Origin: Burkholderia plantarii
GTDB lineage: Bacteria > Pseudomonadota > Gammaproteobacteria > Burkholderiales > Burkholderiaceae
DNA: 64,000 nucleotides
Direction of reading: 5' to 3'
NCBI RefSeq assembly: GCF_001411805.1
Contig: NZ_CP007213.1
Coordinates: forward strand, 3,679,650 to 3,743,649
Shown here in pieces: positions 15,010 to 25,034 of this stretch (positions are counted from its first letter, which is position 1; every line of letters starts with the position of its first letter). The notes beneath the pieces were generated by a model. That model did no database searches, had not been told where the DNA came from, and saw only the letters and a program-made list of their open reading frames with translations. The translations under genes and the position numbers were made by a program.

Positions 15010-16442
15010 CAGGCGCCTCCGAACACGTCGACGTCGGCGAACACGCAGGCCGGCGAGGCATGCCCGACGCGAATGATCTGCGCCGGCTCGCCCTTGCCGC
15101 AATAGGGCGTGCCGTGGACGCCGAAGGTGCTGGCGTCGCCCACGGCGCGCAGGCTGCGCCAGAAGCCGGCCGAGATGCCGCGATAGTTGGGCTTGCGCAC
15201 CACCTGCGTGAGCCGGCCGTTCTCGATCAGCTGGCCGTATTCGCAGCCGAACTGGAATTTGTTGCGGTGATCGTCGATCGACCAGGAGGTGTTGGTGCGC
15301 ATCAGGATGCCGCGTTCGGTGCCGGCGATCAGCGCGTCGAGCGATGCGTCGCCGGGTTCGATGTTGAGGTTCGCCATGCGGTCGATCGGCGGGCGGTTCC
15401 AGCTCGAGGCGCGCGTGTTGGCAACGCCGGGCAGCCCGGCGCGCCGCTGCGACAGCGCCCCGCCGAGCGGCCGTTCGAGGATGCCGTCGCGGATCAGGTA
15501 GGCGCGCTCGGCGCGCATGCCGTCGTCGTCATAGCCATACGACGCGGCCTCGCCGGCCACCTCGGGCGCGAACGTGACGTTGAGCAGCGGCGAGCCGTAG
15601 CGGTAGCTGCCGAACATGTCGGGCTTCACGAAGCTCGAGCCGGCGAAGTTGCGCTCGTCGCCGAGGATGCGGTCGAGTTCGAGCGGATGGCCGATCGACT
15701 CGTGGATCTGCAGCATCATCTGGTCGGGCATCAGCAGCAGGTCGCGCGGGCCGCTCGGGCAGTTCGGCGCGGCCAGCAGCTGCAGCGCCTCGGCCGCCAC
15801 GCGCGCGCCGGCGCCGTCGAAGCCGGCGCGCGCCAGCAGCTCGGCGCCGCCCTGCGCGAGCAGACCGCCGCCGCCGAGCGAGCGCATCTCGGTGTCGCCG
15901 TCGGCATGCGCGACCACCTGCAGCTCGGGCGCGGCGAACGCGAAGCGCTGCACGATGCGCACGCCGTCGCTCGTCAGGTAGAACTGGTCGGTGTCGATCA
16001 GCAGCAGGCTGGCGGTGCGCTCGACGATGCGCGCGTCGAGCGCGGCGGCGGCGCATTCGTGCGCGAGCCGGTCGACCCATTCGGCGCGCGTGGGCCGCGC
16101 GGCGTCGACGCCGGGCGAGGCGAAGCTGCCGTCCTGCGCGGGGCGCGCGGCGCCGCGATGGTCGATCAGCGACCAGGCCGCGCTGGCCCGCGCGCGCGCG
16201 ATCGCGACGTCGAGCGCGGCCTGCAGGCCGGCCGGCGACAGGTCGGGCGTGGCCGCGTAGCCGGCGCCCGCGCCGCACCAGGCGGTCAGCATCGCGCCGC
16301 GGTCGCGGCTGCGCTTGAGCGGCTCGGCCACGTCGTTGCGCACCGCGTGTTCGTCGGTCCGTTCGTCGACCACGCGCAGCGACCAGAAATCGGCGTCGCC
16401 GCGCAGGTTGCGGGCCGCCTCGGCCCAGCGTGTTTCACTCAT
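15009..16442 (-). CDS. TldD-like zinc metallopeptidase subunit
   Basis: A 477-residue catalytic partner of the TldD/E heterodimer. The zinc-binding motif HESIGH (residues 247-252, H-E-x3-H) is intact in the context QIHESIGHPLELDRILG. Further family features are the SFVKPDMFGSYRYGSPLLNV block, RTNTSWSIDDHRNKFQFGCE and the C-terminal YCGKGEP, whose Cys is often a metal ligand in the family. The ATG at 16442 overlaps the end of yejF by eight bases. Location is cytoplasmic (no signal peptide). The coupling to a peptide importer suggests that it cleaves the imported peptide. Confidence 0.92.
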   Translation of the reverse strand: MSETRWAEAARNLRGDADFWSLRVVDERTDEHAVRNDVAEPLKRSRDRGAMLTAWCGAGAGYAATPDLSPAGLQAALDVAIARARASAAWSLIDHRGAARPAQDGSFASPGVDAARPTRAEWVDRLAHECAAAALDARIVERTASLLLIDTDQFYLTSDGVRIVQRFAFAAPELQVVAHADGDTEMRSLGGGGLLAQGGAELLARAGFDGAGARVAAEALQLLAAPNCPSGPRDLLLMPDQMMLQIHESIGHPLELDRILGDERNFAGSSFVKPDMFGSYRYGSPLLNVTFAPEVAGEAASYGYDDDGMRAERAYLIRDGILERPLGGALSQRRAGLPGVANTRASSWNRPPIDRMANLNIEPGDASLDALIAGTERGILMRTNTSWSIDDHRNKFQFGCEYGQLIENGRLTQVVRKPNYRGISAGFWRSLRAVGDASTFGVHGTPYCGKGEPAQIIRVGHASPACVFADVDVFGGA

Positions 16443-18069
16443 TCGCGCTCTCCTCGGCCGCGCGCGGCGCCGCGAGCAGCGACGACGCGAGCAGCGCCCT
16501 GGTATAGGCGTGGGACGGCGCGTTCAGCACGTCGAGCGCGTCGCCCGACTCCACCACCCGGCCGCTCTTCATCACGATCACCCGGTGCGCCATCGCGCGC
16601 ATCACCGCGAGATCGTGGGTGATGAACAGATAGCTGAGCCGGTATTTCTTCTGCAGATTGGTGAGCAGGTTCAGCACCTGCTTCTGGATCGACACGTCGA
16701 GTGCGCTGGTGGGCTCGTCGAGCACCAGCAGCTCGGGCTCGACGGCGAGCGCGCGCGCGATCGCGATGCGCTGCCGCTGGCCGCCCGAGAACTCGTGCGG
16801 GTAACGCAGCATCGCCTCGCCCGGCAGGCCGACTTCCTCCAGCAGCGCGGCGATTCTCGCACGCCGTGCCGGCACCGTCATCCCCGGCCGGTGCAGCGTG
16901 AGCCCCTCGCCGACGATCTGCTCGACGGTCATGCGCGGCGACAGCGAGCCGAACGGATCCTGGAACACCACCTGCATGCGCCCGTACAGCTCGCGCTTGC
17001 CGCGCGCGCCGCGCACCTCGGCGAGCGGCAGCCCGTCGATCTCGATCGCGCCGGCGGCCGGCCGCTGCAGGCCGAGCACCGCCGAGGCCAGCGTCGACTT
17101 GCCCGAGCCCGATTCACCGACGATCCCGACCGTCTCGCCGCGCCGCAGCGTGAGGCTCACCTCGTGGACGGCGCGAAAGGCGGTCTTGCCGAACAGCGAG
17201 GCAAGGCCCTTGCCGGCCGTGCGGTAGTCGACGGCCACCTCGCGCACGTCGAGGATCGGCCGCGCGTCGGGCGCCACCGGCTCGACCGCGCGCACCGGCT
17301 CGCTGTCGAGCAGGCGCCGCGTATACGGATGCTGCGGGTTCGCGAACAGCTCGGCGGTGGCGTTGGTCTCCACCAGCACGCCCTTCTCCATCACCGCGAC
17401 GCGCTGCGCGAAGCGGCGCACCAGGTTCAGGTCGTGGGTGATCAGCAGCACCGCCATGCCGCGCGTGGCGGCCTCCTGCTCCTGCAGCTCGATCAGCAGG
17501 TCGACGATCTGCTGGCGCACCGTCACGTCGAGCGCGGTGGTCGGCTCGTCGGCGAGCAAGAGGCGCGGCCGGCAGGCCAGCGCCATCGCGATCATCGCGC
17601 GCTGGCGCTGGCCGCCCGACAGCTGGTGCGGGAAGCTGTCGATGCGCCGCTCCGGCTCGGGAATCCCGGTGCGGCGCAGCAACTCGATGCCGCGCGCGCG
17701 CGCCGCGCCGGGCCGCAGCCCCTCGTGCAGGCGCAGGCTCTCGGCGATCTGCTTGCCGACCGTGTAGAGCGGGTTGAGCGCCGTCATCGGCTCCTGGAAC
17801 ACCATCGCGACGTCGGCGCCGCGGATCCCGCGCATCTGCTGCTCGCTCTTCGCGAGCAGGTCGTCGCCGTCCAGCAGGATGCGCCCCGACAGCTCGGCCT
17901 CGCGCACCAGGCGCAGGATCGACAGCGCCGTCACGCTCTTGCCCGAGCCCGACTCGCCCACCAGCGCGACGCGCTCGCCGCGCGCCACGGACAGCGAAAG
18001 ATCCTGCACGGCGGCGCGAGCGCCGAACTTCGCCGAGAAATGCTCGATCTGCAACAGCGGTGCCGTCAT
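16435..18069 (-). CDS. yejF: YejF-like double ATPase of a peptide ABC importer
   Basis: A 544-residue protein with two nucleotide-binding domains in one chain, the hallmark of YejF. The first has GESGSGKS (38-45), LSGGQRQRAMIAMAL and DEPTTALDVT; the second has GESGSGKS near 315, FSGGQRQRIAIARAL and DEPTSALDVS. Both have the H-loop LITHDL or FITHDL. It energises import of oligopeptides through YejB/YejE. The ATG at 18069 shares one base with the yejE stop. In E. coli the homologous transporter takes up microcin C, and in rhizobia it takes up other antimicrobial peptides. Confidence 0.92.
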   Translation of the reverse strand: MTAPLLQIEHFSAKFGARAAVQDLSLSVARGERVALVGESGSGKSVTALSILRLVREAELSGRILLDGDDLLAKSEQQMRGIRGADVAMVFQEPMTALNPLYTVGKQIAESLRLHEGLRPGAARARGIELLRRTGIPEPERRIDSFPHQLSGGQRQRAMIAMALACRPRLLLADEPTTALDVTVRQQIVDLLIELQEQEAATRGMAVLLITHDLNLVRRFAQRVAVMEKGVLVETNATAELFANPQHPYTRRLLDSEPVRAVEPVAPDARPILDVREVAVDYRTAGKGLASLFGKTAFRAVHEVSLTLRRGETVGIVGESGSGKSTLASAVLGLQRPAAGAIEIDGLPLAEVRGARGKRELYGRMQVVFQDPFGSLSPRMTVEQIVGEGLTLHRPGMTVPARRARIAALLEEVGLPGEAMLRYPHEFSGGQRQRIAIARALAVEPELLVLDEPTSALDVSIQKQVLNLLTNLQKKYRLSYLFITHDLAVMRAMAHRVIVMKSGRVVESGDALDVLNAPSHAYTRALLASSLLAAPRAAEESANE

Positions 18070-19178
18070 CACTTGCCCCCGCCGAAAGCCGAACCGCGCG
18101 TGCGCGTGTCGAGCGCGTTGCGCAGCGCGTCGCCCATGAAGGTCAGCAGCAGCAGCGTGATGACCAGCGCGGCGAACGCCGAGATCGAGATCCACCAGGC
18201 GTCGAGGTTGCTCTTGCCCTCCTGCAGCAGCTCGCCGAGGCTCGGGGTGGGCGGCGGCACGCCGAGCCCGAGGAAGTCGAGGCTGGTCAGCGACAGGATC
18301 GCCGCGCTCATGCGGAACGGCAGGAACGTGATGACGGGCGTGAGGCTGTTGGGCAGCACGTGGCGCCAGATGATCTGGCCGCTGGTCAGGCCCATCGTGC
18401 GCGCGGCCTTCACGTAGTCGAGCGCGCGGTTGCGCAGGAACTCGGCGCGCACGTAGTCGGACAGCACCAGCCAGCCGAACATCGACAGCAGCAGGAACAG
18501 CAGCCACAGCGACGGGTTGAAGATCGAGGCGAAGATGATCAGCAGGTAGAGGTCGGGCATCGCGCTCCAGATCTCGATCAGGCGCTGGCCGATCAGGTCG
18601 GTGCGCCCGCCGTAGAAGCCCTGCAGCGCGCCCGTGGCAACCCCGATCACCACGCCCGAGATCGTCAGCGCGAACGCCATCAGCACCGACAGCCGGAACC
18701 CGTAGAGCAGCCGCGCGAGCACGTCGCGGCCGAACTGGTCGGTGCCGAGCCAGTTGCTGGCCGAGGGCCGCGCCGGATACGGGTTCGCGGCGAAGTAGTC
18801 GATCGTGTCGTAGCGGTAGCGGCTCGGCGGATAGATCGCGAAGTTGCCGTGCGTCTCGATGCGCTCGCGGATGTACGGGTCGAGGTAGTTGGCCTTGGCC
18901 GGGAAATCGCCGCCGAACAGCGTCTCGGGGTAGTCCTTCACGATCGGGAAGTAATAATGCCCTTCGTAGCGCACCACCAGCGGACGGTCGTTCGAGAGCA
19001 CCTCGGCGAACAGGCTCACCACGAACAGCGTGGTGAAGATCACGAAGCTCCAGTAGCCGAGCGGCTGGCCGCGAAACCGCCGCCAGGTGCGCCGCCACGG
19101 CGACGGCGAGGCCTGCAGGCCGGCCACCGGATCAGTGGTCCAGGCGGGAGAATTGGATGCGGGGGTCGACGAGGACAT
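18069..19178 (-). CDS. yejE: YejE-like ABC permease
   Basis: A 369-residue inner-membrane permease. The N-terminal membrane segment at about 42-60 is followed by a long periplasmic loop with SNDRPLVVRYEGHYYFPIV and YFAANPYP, as in YejE, rather than the short loop of DppC. The permease core contains the EAA-like motif DYVKAARTMGLTSGQIIWRH for contact with the ATPase. The start overlaps the end of yejB by 47 bases, and the stop touches yejF. It works as a heterodimer with YejB. Confidence 0.92.
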   Translation of the reverse strand: MSSSTPASNSPAWTTDPVAGLQASPSPWRRTWRRFRGQPLGYWSFVIFTTLFVVSLFAEVLSNDRPLVVRYEGHYYFPIVKDYPETLFGGDFPAKANYLDPYIRERIETHGNFAIYPPSRYRYDTIDYFAANPYPARPSASNWLGTDQFGRDVLARLLYGFRLSVLMAFALTISGVVIGVATGALQGFYGGRTDLIGQRLIEIWSAMPDLYLLIIFASIFNPSLWLLFLLLSMFGWLVLSDYVRAEFLRNRALDYVKAARTMGLTSGQIIWRHVLPNSLTPVITFLPFRMSAAILSLTSLDFLGLGVPPPTPSLGELLQEGKSNLDAWWISISAFAALVITLLLLTFMGDALRNALDTRTRGSAFGGGK

Positions 19179-20184
19179 AGCAGACGTCAGCGATGAGTTT
19201 GGTGATGAGGCCGATCAGCGTGAACAGGAACAGCGAGCCGAGCACGACCGGGTAATCGCGGCGGATCACGGAGTCGTAGGAGAGCTGGCCCATCCCGTCG
19301 AGCGAGAACAGCGTCTCGATCAGCAGGTTGCCGTTCAGGAACGCGCCCACGAACGCGGCGGGCAGGCCGGTGACGAGCGGGATCGCGGCGTTGCGCAGCA
19401 CGTGCTTCCAGAGCACGTCGCGCTCGGGCGCGCCCTTGGCGCGCGCGGTCAGCACGTATTGCCGGCCGATCTCCTCCAGGAACGTGTTCTTGGTCAGGAT
19501 CGTGACGATCGCGAAGTTGCCGACCACGGCCGCCGTGACCGGCAGCACGATGTGCCAGAGGTAGTCGAGCACCTTGCCGGCCAGCGACAGGTCGGCGAAG
19601 TTGTCGGAGGTGATGCCGCGCATCGGGAACACCTGCCAGAACGTGCCGCCGCCGAACAGCATCAGCAGCAGCACGCCCAGCACGAAGCCGGGGATCGCGT
19701 AGCCGGTCAGCACCATCACGCTCGTCACGGTGTCGAAGCGCGAGCCGTTGCGCACCGCCTTGGCGATGCCGAGCGGCACCGCGATCAGGTAGGTGAGGAG
19801 CACCGTCCAGAGCCCGAGCGTGATCGACACCGGCAGCTTGGAGCGGATCACCGACCACACGCTGCGGTGCGCGTAGTACGACTGGCCCAGGTCGAAGCGC
19901 ACGTAGCTGCGGAGCATCATCAGGTAGCGCGTGAGCGGCGGCTTGTCGAAGCCGAACTGCTTCTTGATCTGCTCGATCTGCTGCGGGTCCACGCCCTGGC
20001 TGCCGTGATAGCCGCCGCCGCTACCGCCGCCCTCGCCGCCGCGCGCGCCGCCGTGGCGCAGCTGCGTGAGCACCTGCTCGACCGGCCCGCCCGGCACGAA
20101 CTGCGTGACCACGAAGGTGATCGTCACCACGCCGAGGATGGTCGGGATCATCAGCAGCAGGCGTCTGAGTATGTAGGCGAGCAT
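19132..20184 (-). CDS. yejB: YejB-like ABC permease
   Basis: A 350-residue permease with six predicted membrane segments. The N-terminus MLAYILRRLLLMIPTILGVV is the DppB/YejB signature. It has the coupling motif YVLTARAKGAPERDVLWKH. A Gly/His-rich insert (about 43-62, HGGARGGEGGGSGGGYHGSQ) lies in the first periplasmic loop where YejB proteins vary. The start is four bases after the yejA stop, so translation is coupled. It pairs with YejE. Confidence 0.92.
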   Translation of the reverse strand: MLAYILRRLLLMIPTILGVVTITFVVTQFVPGGPVEQVLTQLRHGGARGGEGGGSGGGYHGSQGVDPQQIEQIKKQFGFDKPPLTRYLMMLRSYVRFDLGQSYYAHRSVWSVIRSKLPVSITLGLWTVLLTYLIAVPLGIAKAVRNGSRFDTVTSVMVLTGYAIPGFVLGVLLLMLFGGGTFWQVFPMRGITSDNFADLSLAGKVLDYLWHIVLPVTAAVVGNFAIVTILTKNTFLEEIGRQYVLTARAKGAPERDVLWKHVLRNAAIPLVTGLPAAFVGAFLNGNLLIETLFSLDGMGQLSYDSVIRRDYPVVLGSLFLFTLIGLITKLIADVCYVLVDPRIQFSRLDH

Positions 20185-20188
20185 CGTG

Positions 20189-22114
20189 TCACTCCTTGCC
20201 GGCGGCGCCCGAGGCGCCGGCCGCGTTCGCGGCGCCCGCGGCGGGGCGCTTGCGGTACCAGTAGTCGATCATCCAGTCCTCGTAGTTGTACGAAGCGGGG
20301 ATCACCTGCGGATGGCCATAGGTGGTCTTGTAGCCGATCCGCGCGTTGGGCAGGTAGTAATGCGGCACCAGGATGTAGAGGTTGATCAGCACGCGGTCGA
20401 GCGCGTGGGTGGCCGTCTCCAGCTCGTCGAGCGTGTTGGCCGCGAGCGCGGCGCGGATCAGCGCGTCCACCGCCTTCGACTTCACGCCCGGATAGTTCTC
20501 CGAGCCGGGCTCGTCGGCGGCCGCGCTGCCGAAGCGGCGTGTCAGCTCCGCGCCGGGAATCGTCACCGGTGAGTAGATGTAGGTCGTCATGTCGTACTGG
20601 AAGTTGTCGAGGCGCTTCTGATACAGCGCGCTGTCGATCTCGTGCAGCCAGGCGTGGATGCCGAGCTCCGCGAGCGCCTGCGTGTACGGCAGGATCAGGC
20701 GGTCCATGCCGGGCTCGTCGTCCATGATCTCGATCGTCATCGGCGTGCCGCTGGCGTCGCGCAGCGCGCCGTCGCGATAGTGCCAGCCGGCCGCCTCCAG
20801 CAGCGCCCGCGCCTGCTTGAGGTTGTCGCGCAGCGAGTTCGGCGGCAGCGTGCTGGGCTGCTTCACCATCGGCCCGAACACCTCGGGCGGCAGCGTCTTG
20901 CGGAACGGTTCTAGCAGCGCCAGCTCCTTCTCGCTGGGCATGCCGGTGGCGCCGAACGGGCTCGCCTCCCAGAAGCTGTTGGTGCGCCGGTACTGGTGGT
21001 AGAACATCATCCGGTTCATCCAGTCGTAGTCGAACGCCAGCGCGAGCGCGTGGCGCACCCGCACGTCCTGGAACATCGGCTTGCGCATGTTGATCAGGAA
21101 GCCCTGCATCTGCGCCGGGCCGTCCGGGAACAGCCCCTGTTTCAACAGCCCGTTGTCGAAATTCTTGCCGACGTAACGGCGCGCCCACTGCGTCGAGCTG
21201 TATTCCATGCGCATGTCGATGTCGCCGGCCTTGAACGCCTCGAGCATGGTGTAGAGGTCGACGTAAAGCTTGAACGTAACGCGCCGGAAGCGGTACATGC
21301 CGCGCCGCGACGGCAGGTCGGCGGCCCAGTACTGCGGATTGCGCTCGTAGGCGATCTGCTTGTCGTTGCCGCGCTCGGCGATCCGGTAGGCGCCGCTCGC
21401 GATCGGCGGCTCGTCCACGATCTGGTCGAACGGCGGGCGAGTCCCGTCGGCGCGCTGCCCCCACTTCGGCGAGAACACCGGCAGGTCGCCCGCGATCAGC
21501 GGCGCCGAGCGCTCGGGCCGCTTGAAGTCGAAACGCACCGTGAGGCGGTCCACCACCGTGGCGCGGCGGATCACCTCGAACTGCGCGTTGAACAGCGGCG
21601 AGGCCTGCGGGCTCGTCAGCGTGTCGAACGAATACTTGACGTCGGCGGCCGTGATCGGGTCGCCGTTCGAGAAGCGCGCGGCGGGATTGATGTGGAAGGT
21701 GGCCGAGCTGCGGTCCGGCGCGACCTCGACGTCGTCGGCGATCAGCGGATATTCGGAGGCCAGCTCGTCCCAGCTACGCTGCATCAGCGTGTCGAACATC
21801 AGGTTCTGGATGTCCGGCGCCGGCGCGCCGCGCACCAGGAACGGATTCAGCGAGTCGTAGCTCTGCAGCTGGTTGTAGTTGTTGAACGTGAGCGTGCCGT
21901 CGGTGGGCGCGTCCGGGTCCGCGTAATCGAAATGCGTGAAGTTCGGCGGATATTTCGGCGCGTCGTACTGCGCGATCGCCGGCACGGCGAGCGCGGCGCC
22001 CGGCTGCGCGAGACAGGCCGCCGCCGCGACGCACGCGAAGGCGGCCGCGCGCGCAAGGCGGGCGGCCAGGGCACGGCCCGCGGCCCGCGGCCGGCGCATC
22101 GAGACAGAATTCAT
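20189..22114 (-). CDS. yejA: YejA-like periplasmic peptide-binding protein
   Basis: About 641 residues, cluster C (SBP_bac_5) solute-binding protein. The ATG at 22114 is chosen because AGGA stands five bases before it; the ATG at 22120 is possible. A signal peptide ends near AALA|VPAIAQYD. The body has the YejA-type opening PNFTHFDYADPDAPTDGTLT, then PITAADVKYSFDTL and the family's YWAADLPSRRGMYRFRRVTF. It delivers peptides to YejB/YejE. The final residues are Ala/Gly-rich. It is the first gene of the tight yej-tld-GNAT-RND chain; 154 bases separate it from the TonB receptor gene upstream. Confidence 0.92.
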   Translation of the reverse strand: MNSVSMRRPRAAGRALAARLARAAAFACVAAAACLAQPGAALAVPAIAQYDAPKYPPNFTHFDYADPDAPTDGTLTFNNYNQLQSYDSLNPFLVRGAPAPDIQNLMFDTLMQRSWDELASEYPLIADDVEVAPDRSSATFHINPAARFSNGDPITAADVKYSFDTLTSPQASPLFNAQFEVIRRATVVDRLTVRFDFKRPERSAPLIAGDLPVFSPKWGQRADGTRPPFDQIVDEPPIASGAYRIAERGNDKQIAYERNPQYWAADLPSRRGMYRFRRVTFKLYVDLYTMLEAFKAGDIDMRMEYSSTQWARRYVGKNFDNGLLKQGLFPDGPAQMQGFLINMRKPMFQDVRVRHALALAFDYDWMNRMMFYHQYRRTNSFWEASPFGATGMPSEKELALLEPFRKTLPPEVFGPMVKQPSTLPPNSLRDNLKQARALLEAAGWHYRDGALRDASGTPMTIEIMDDEPGMDRLILPYTQALAELGIHAWLHEIDSALYQKRLDNFQYDMTTYIYSPVTIPGAELTRRFGSAAADEPGSENYPGVKSKAVDALIRAALAANTLDELETATHALDRVLINLYILVPHYYLPNARIGYKTTYGHPQVIPASYNYEDWMIDYWYRKRPAAGAANAAGASGAAGKE

Positions 22115-22221
22115 CGTCATCCTGCGGTGGACGGCGCGCCGCCGGGCGGCCGGCATGCCGTCATCAAGAGTTGAGGGAAACGGGCCGCCGCGCCTGCCCG
22201 CGCGGCAACGGGGGCGAGCGC

Positions 22222-22239
22222 GGCGGCCCGATGGCCGCC
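22222..22239 (-). terminator. Weak hairpin between the receptor gene and yejA
   Basis: GGCGGCC and GGCCGCC form a 7-pair stem with a 4-base loop, 30 bases after the receptor stop. No T-run follows, so it could be an attenuator that lowers yej expression relative to the receptor, or an RNA-stabilising end. This is low confidence. Confidence 0.25.
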
Positions 22240-22268
22240 CGCACGGGGCGGGCGGACCTGCCACGAGA

Positions 22269-25034
22269 TCAGAACTTGTAGGTCGCGCCGATCTGGGCGA
22301 AGCGGCCGATGTAGGTGTAGATCGACTGATCGTAACCGGTCTGGCTCAGCGTGCCGTTCGCGAAGATCGGGTCATACGGCGGCGTGCGGTTGAAGATGTT
22401 GTCGATGCCGCCGTAGATCGTCCAGTTCTTGAAGCCCGTGTAGGTCACCATCAGGTTGAACTGGCTGTACGAGCCGACCTTGTCCGGCGCCGGCGCCGCG
22501 AACAGGTTCTGCGCATACGGGCCGGTGAACTGCCAGGTGAGCGCGGCATCCCAGCGGTGGTAGCTCCAGTCCAGCGTGGTGTTGCCGCGCCAGCGCGGGA
22601 AGCTGCCGCCGAACGGCTGGGTCAGCGTGTAGTTGTTGCCCGCGCCGTCCACCGGGGCCGCACCCGGCGAGCCGATCTTGAAGTTCTTCACGTAGGCCCA
22701 GTCACCCGACAGCGTGAACGTGCCCAGGCCCTTGACCGGCACCGCCTGGCGGAACGTCGACTCGAAGCCGTTGGTGTCGAGGTAGCCGAGGTTCTGGTAC
22801 GGGATCACCTTGTAGATCAGCGCGCCCGTGGTCGGATCGGTCACCACGCTCGACGGGCTGCCCTGGCCGATCACGTTGTCCACGCGGATCTTGTACCAGT
22901 CGAGGCTGAAGTCGGTGTAGCGGCTCGGCGAGAGCTGGAAGCCGATGTTCAGGTTGCGGGTGCGCTCCGGCGCGATGTTCGGGTTGCCCACCGTGATCGA
23001 CGTGTAGTTCAGGCCGGTGGCCTGATCGATCTGGCTGCCGATGGTGCGCGAGGAGCTATCCTCGACGAAGGTCGGCGCACGGAAGCCGCGGCTGTACGAC
23101 GTGTACAGCGTGAGCTGCTGGGCCGGCTGGTAGCGCAACGCGAAGCGCGGCGAGAACGCGCCGCCGACGTCCGAGTAGTGGTCGTAGCGACCCGACTGGC
23201 TGAACGTCAGGTTCTGCAGGATCGGCACGTTGACCTGGTAGTAGACCGCCGCGACGTTGCGCTGGCCGTTCACCGACTGCAGGTTCGGCGAGATCACGGC
23301 GCCGTCCACGTAGCCCGAGCCCGGCGCGAGGAATTCGCTCTGGTGCGTGAACTGCGCGCCCAGGCCGAGGCCGACGTCACCCGTGGGCAGATGGAACAGG
23401 TTCGGCGTGGACAGCGTCGCGTCCACCGTATCGAGCTTCGAGATGCCGAACGTGCTGGCATCCTGGTACAGGCCGTTGAACGCGCCCGGCGTGGACGACG
23501 GATTCGCGAAGTTCAGCGCGCCGTTCTGGTAGATGTTGGTCAGCTGGTTGACGTTGAGCTCGTTCGAGAACGAGTTGCTGACCGTGCTCTGCGAATGGCT
23601 CAGCGAGGTCGACCAGTCCCAGTCGCCGCCGTACCCGTGCGGCAACGTGAACGAGCCCTTGACGCCGGTGGACGCGCGCCAGAACGTCGAGTTGGTCTTC
23701 TCGGCGATCGCGGCCGGGAACGTGTAGGTCAGCGCCGAGGGTGCGCCCGTGGTGTTGAACGGGTTGCTGGTCGGCACCACCGTGTTGAACGGCGTGAGCT
23801 GCTGCGTGGCCGGGTTCCAGACCAGCGCCGGCCCCTGCGGGTTGCCCACGGTGTGGGTGCCCTGGTTCGAGGTCGACGAGATGCTGCTGATCATGAAGTC
23901 GGCGAACGCGGTGGTCTTGTCGTCCACCTTGAAGTCGCCGTGCAGCTTCGCGTTCAGGCGCTCCGTCATCGGCAGGATCGACATGCTCTGCGCGGTGTTG
24001 ATGCCGCAGACGGTGCCCGGCAGGCCCTGCGTGAGCGAGTTGGTGGCGGCCGGATGCGGCGCGCAGCCGTTCAGCGCCTGGGTCGAGCCGTCCGGCAGGT
24101 TCCAGTACGACGGCCCGAGCAGCGACAGGCCGCCCGGCAGGCCGGTGTAGTCCATGCTGCGGGTGGAGTCGCGGTCGGCCAGCGTGAAGCCGTTGGACTT
24201 GTAGAAGCTGGCCGCGGCGGTGATGTTGAAGCGGTCGGCGTTCAGGTCGCCGAAGCCGCCGAGCACGCCGAACTTGGTGGTGCCGTCGCCGTTGCCGGCG
24301 TTGATCGCGCTGCCGAGGCTGCCGTCGAGCTGCAGGCCGCGGAAGTCGTGCTTGGTGATGATGTTGACCACCCCGCCGATCGCGTCCGAGCCGTATTGCG
24401 ACACGGCGCCGGTCTTGACCACCTCGATGCGGTCGATCGCGTTGAGCGGGATCGTGTTCAGGTCGAAGAACGAGTCGTCGGCGTTCGAGAAGAACGCGAA
24501 CGGCGCCACGCGCTGGCCGTCCACCAGCACCAGCGTGTACTTCTCGGGCAGGCCGCGCAGCGCGATGCCGGCCGCGCCGGCCGCGAAGTTGTTGCTCTGG
24601 CCTTCGCTCCAGCTGTTGGCCGAGTTGGCGGTGGTGTTGCGCAGGAAGTCGGACACGGTCACCGCGCCGCTGCTCGTGATGTCCTTCTGCGTGATCGTCT
24701 GGACCTGGTTGAAGCCGACCTTGTCCGAGCTGCGGATCAGCGACCCGGTCACCTCGAAGCGCTTGATCTGCGCCACCTTCTTGCCGCCCGGCGTCGTCGC
24801 CGCGGCACCCGAGGCCGCGGCGGGCGCCTCGGCCGTGCTCGTCGTGCCCACGCTCGACGGCGTGTCGGCCTGCGCCACCGTCACGGCCGGGCCGTTCGCC
24901 ACCGCGTCGGCCACCGTCGCCGGACCGGCCGCCGGCTGGCTTTGCGCGAACGCCGGCACGGCCAGCGTGGCCGCCAATGCGATTTCCGCCCAGACGATCT
25001 GCCTGACGGCCATCGCCAATACTCTCTGTTTCAT
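22269..25034 (-). CDS. TonB-dependent outer-membrane receptor
   Basis: A 921-residue precursor. The ATG at 25034 has GAGAGGGGCAAG before it and opens a signal peptide (QIVWAEIALAATLAVPAFA). After a low-complexity Ala/Thr linker, the plug domain starts near QVQTITQKDITSSGAVTVSD and contains RGLPEKYTLVLVDGQRV and the YGSDAIGGVVNIIT motif. The 22-strand barrel ends in the aromatic TYKF expected for BAM-dependent insertion. No Cys-rich or siderophore-specific feature is visible. Receptors of this type in Xanthomonas-like bacteria take up peptides or sugars. The neighbours (TonB/Exb operon upstream, YejABEF peptide importer downstream) argue for a peptide ligand. Confidence 0.92.
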   Translation of the reverse strand: MKQRVLAMAVRQIVWAEIALAATLAVPAFAQSQPAAGPATVADAVANGPAVTVAQADTPSSVGTTSTAEAPAAASGAAATTPGGKKVAQIKRFEVTGSLIRSSDKVGFNQVQTITQKDITSSGAVTVSDFLRNTTANSANSWSEGQSNNFAAGAAGIALRGLPEKYTLVLVDGQRVAPFAFFSNADDSFFDLNTIPLNAIDRIEVVKTGAVSQYGSDAIGGVVNIITKHDFRGLQLDGSLGSAINAGNGDGTTKFGVLGGFGDLNADRFNITAAASFYKSNGFTLADRDSTRSMDYTGLPGGLSLLGPSYWNLPDGSTQALNGCAPHPAATNSLTQGLPGTVCGINTAQSMSILPMTERLNAKLHGDFKVDDKTTAFADFMISSISSTSNQGTHTVGNPQGPALVWNPATQQLTPFNTVVPTSNPFNTTGAPSALTYTFPAAIAEKTNSTFWRASTGVKGSFTLPHGYGGDWDWSTSLSHSQSTVSNSFSNELNVNQLTNIYQNGALNFANPSSTPGAFNGLYQDASTFGISKLDTVDATLSTPNLFHLPTGDVGLGLGAQFTHQSEFLAPGSGYVDGAVISPNLQSVNGQRNVAAVYYQVNVPILQNLTFSQSGRYDHYSDVGGAFSPRFALRYQPAQQLTLYTSYSRGFRAPTFVEDSSSRTIGSQIDQATGLNYTSITVGNPNIAPERTRNLNIGFQLSPSRYTDFSLDWYKIRVDNVIGQGSPSSVVTDPTTGALIYKVIPYQNLGYLDTNGFESTFRQAVPVKGLGTFTLSGDWAYVKNFKIGSPGAAPVDGAGNNYTLTQPFGGSFPRWRGNTTLDWSYHRWDAALTWQFTGPYAQNLFAAPAPDKVGSYSQFNLMVTYTGFKNWTIYGGIDNIFNRTPPYDPIFANGTLSQTGYDQSIYTYIGRFAQIGATYKF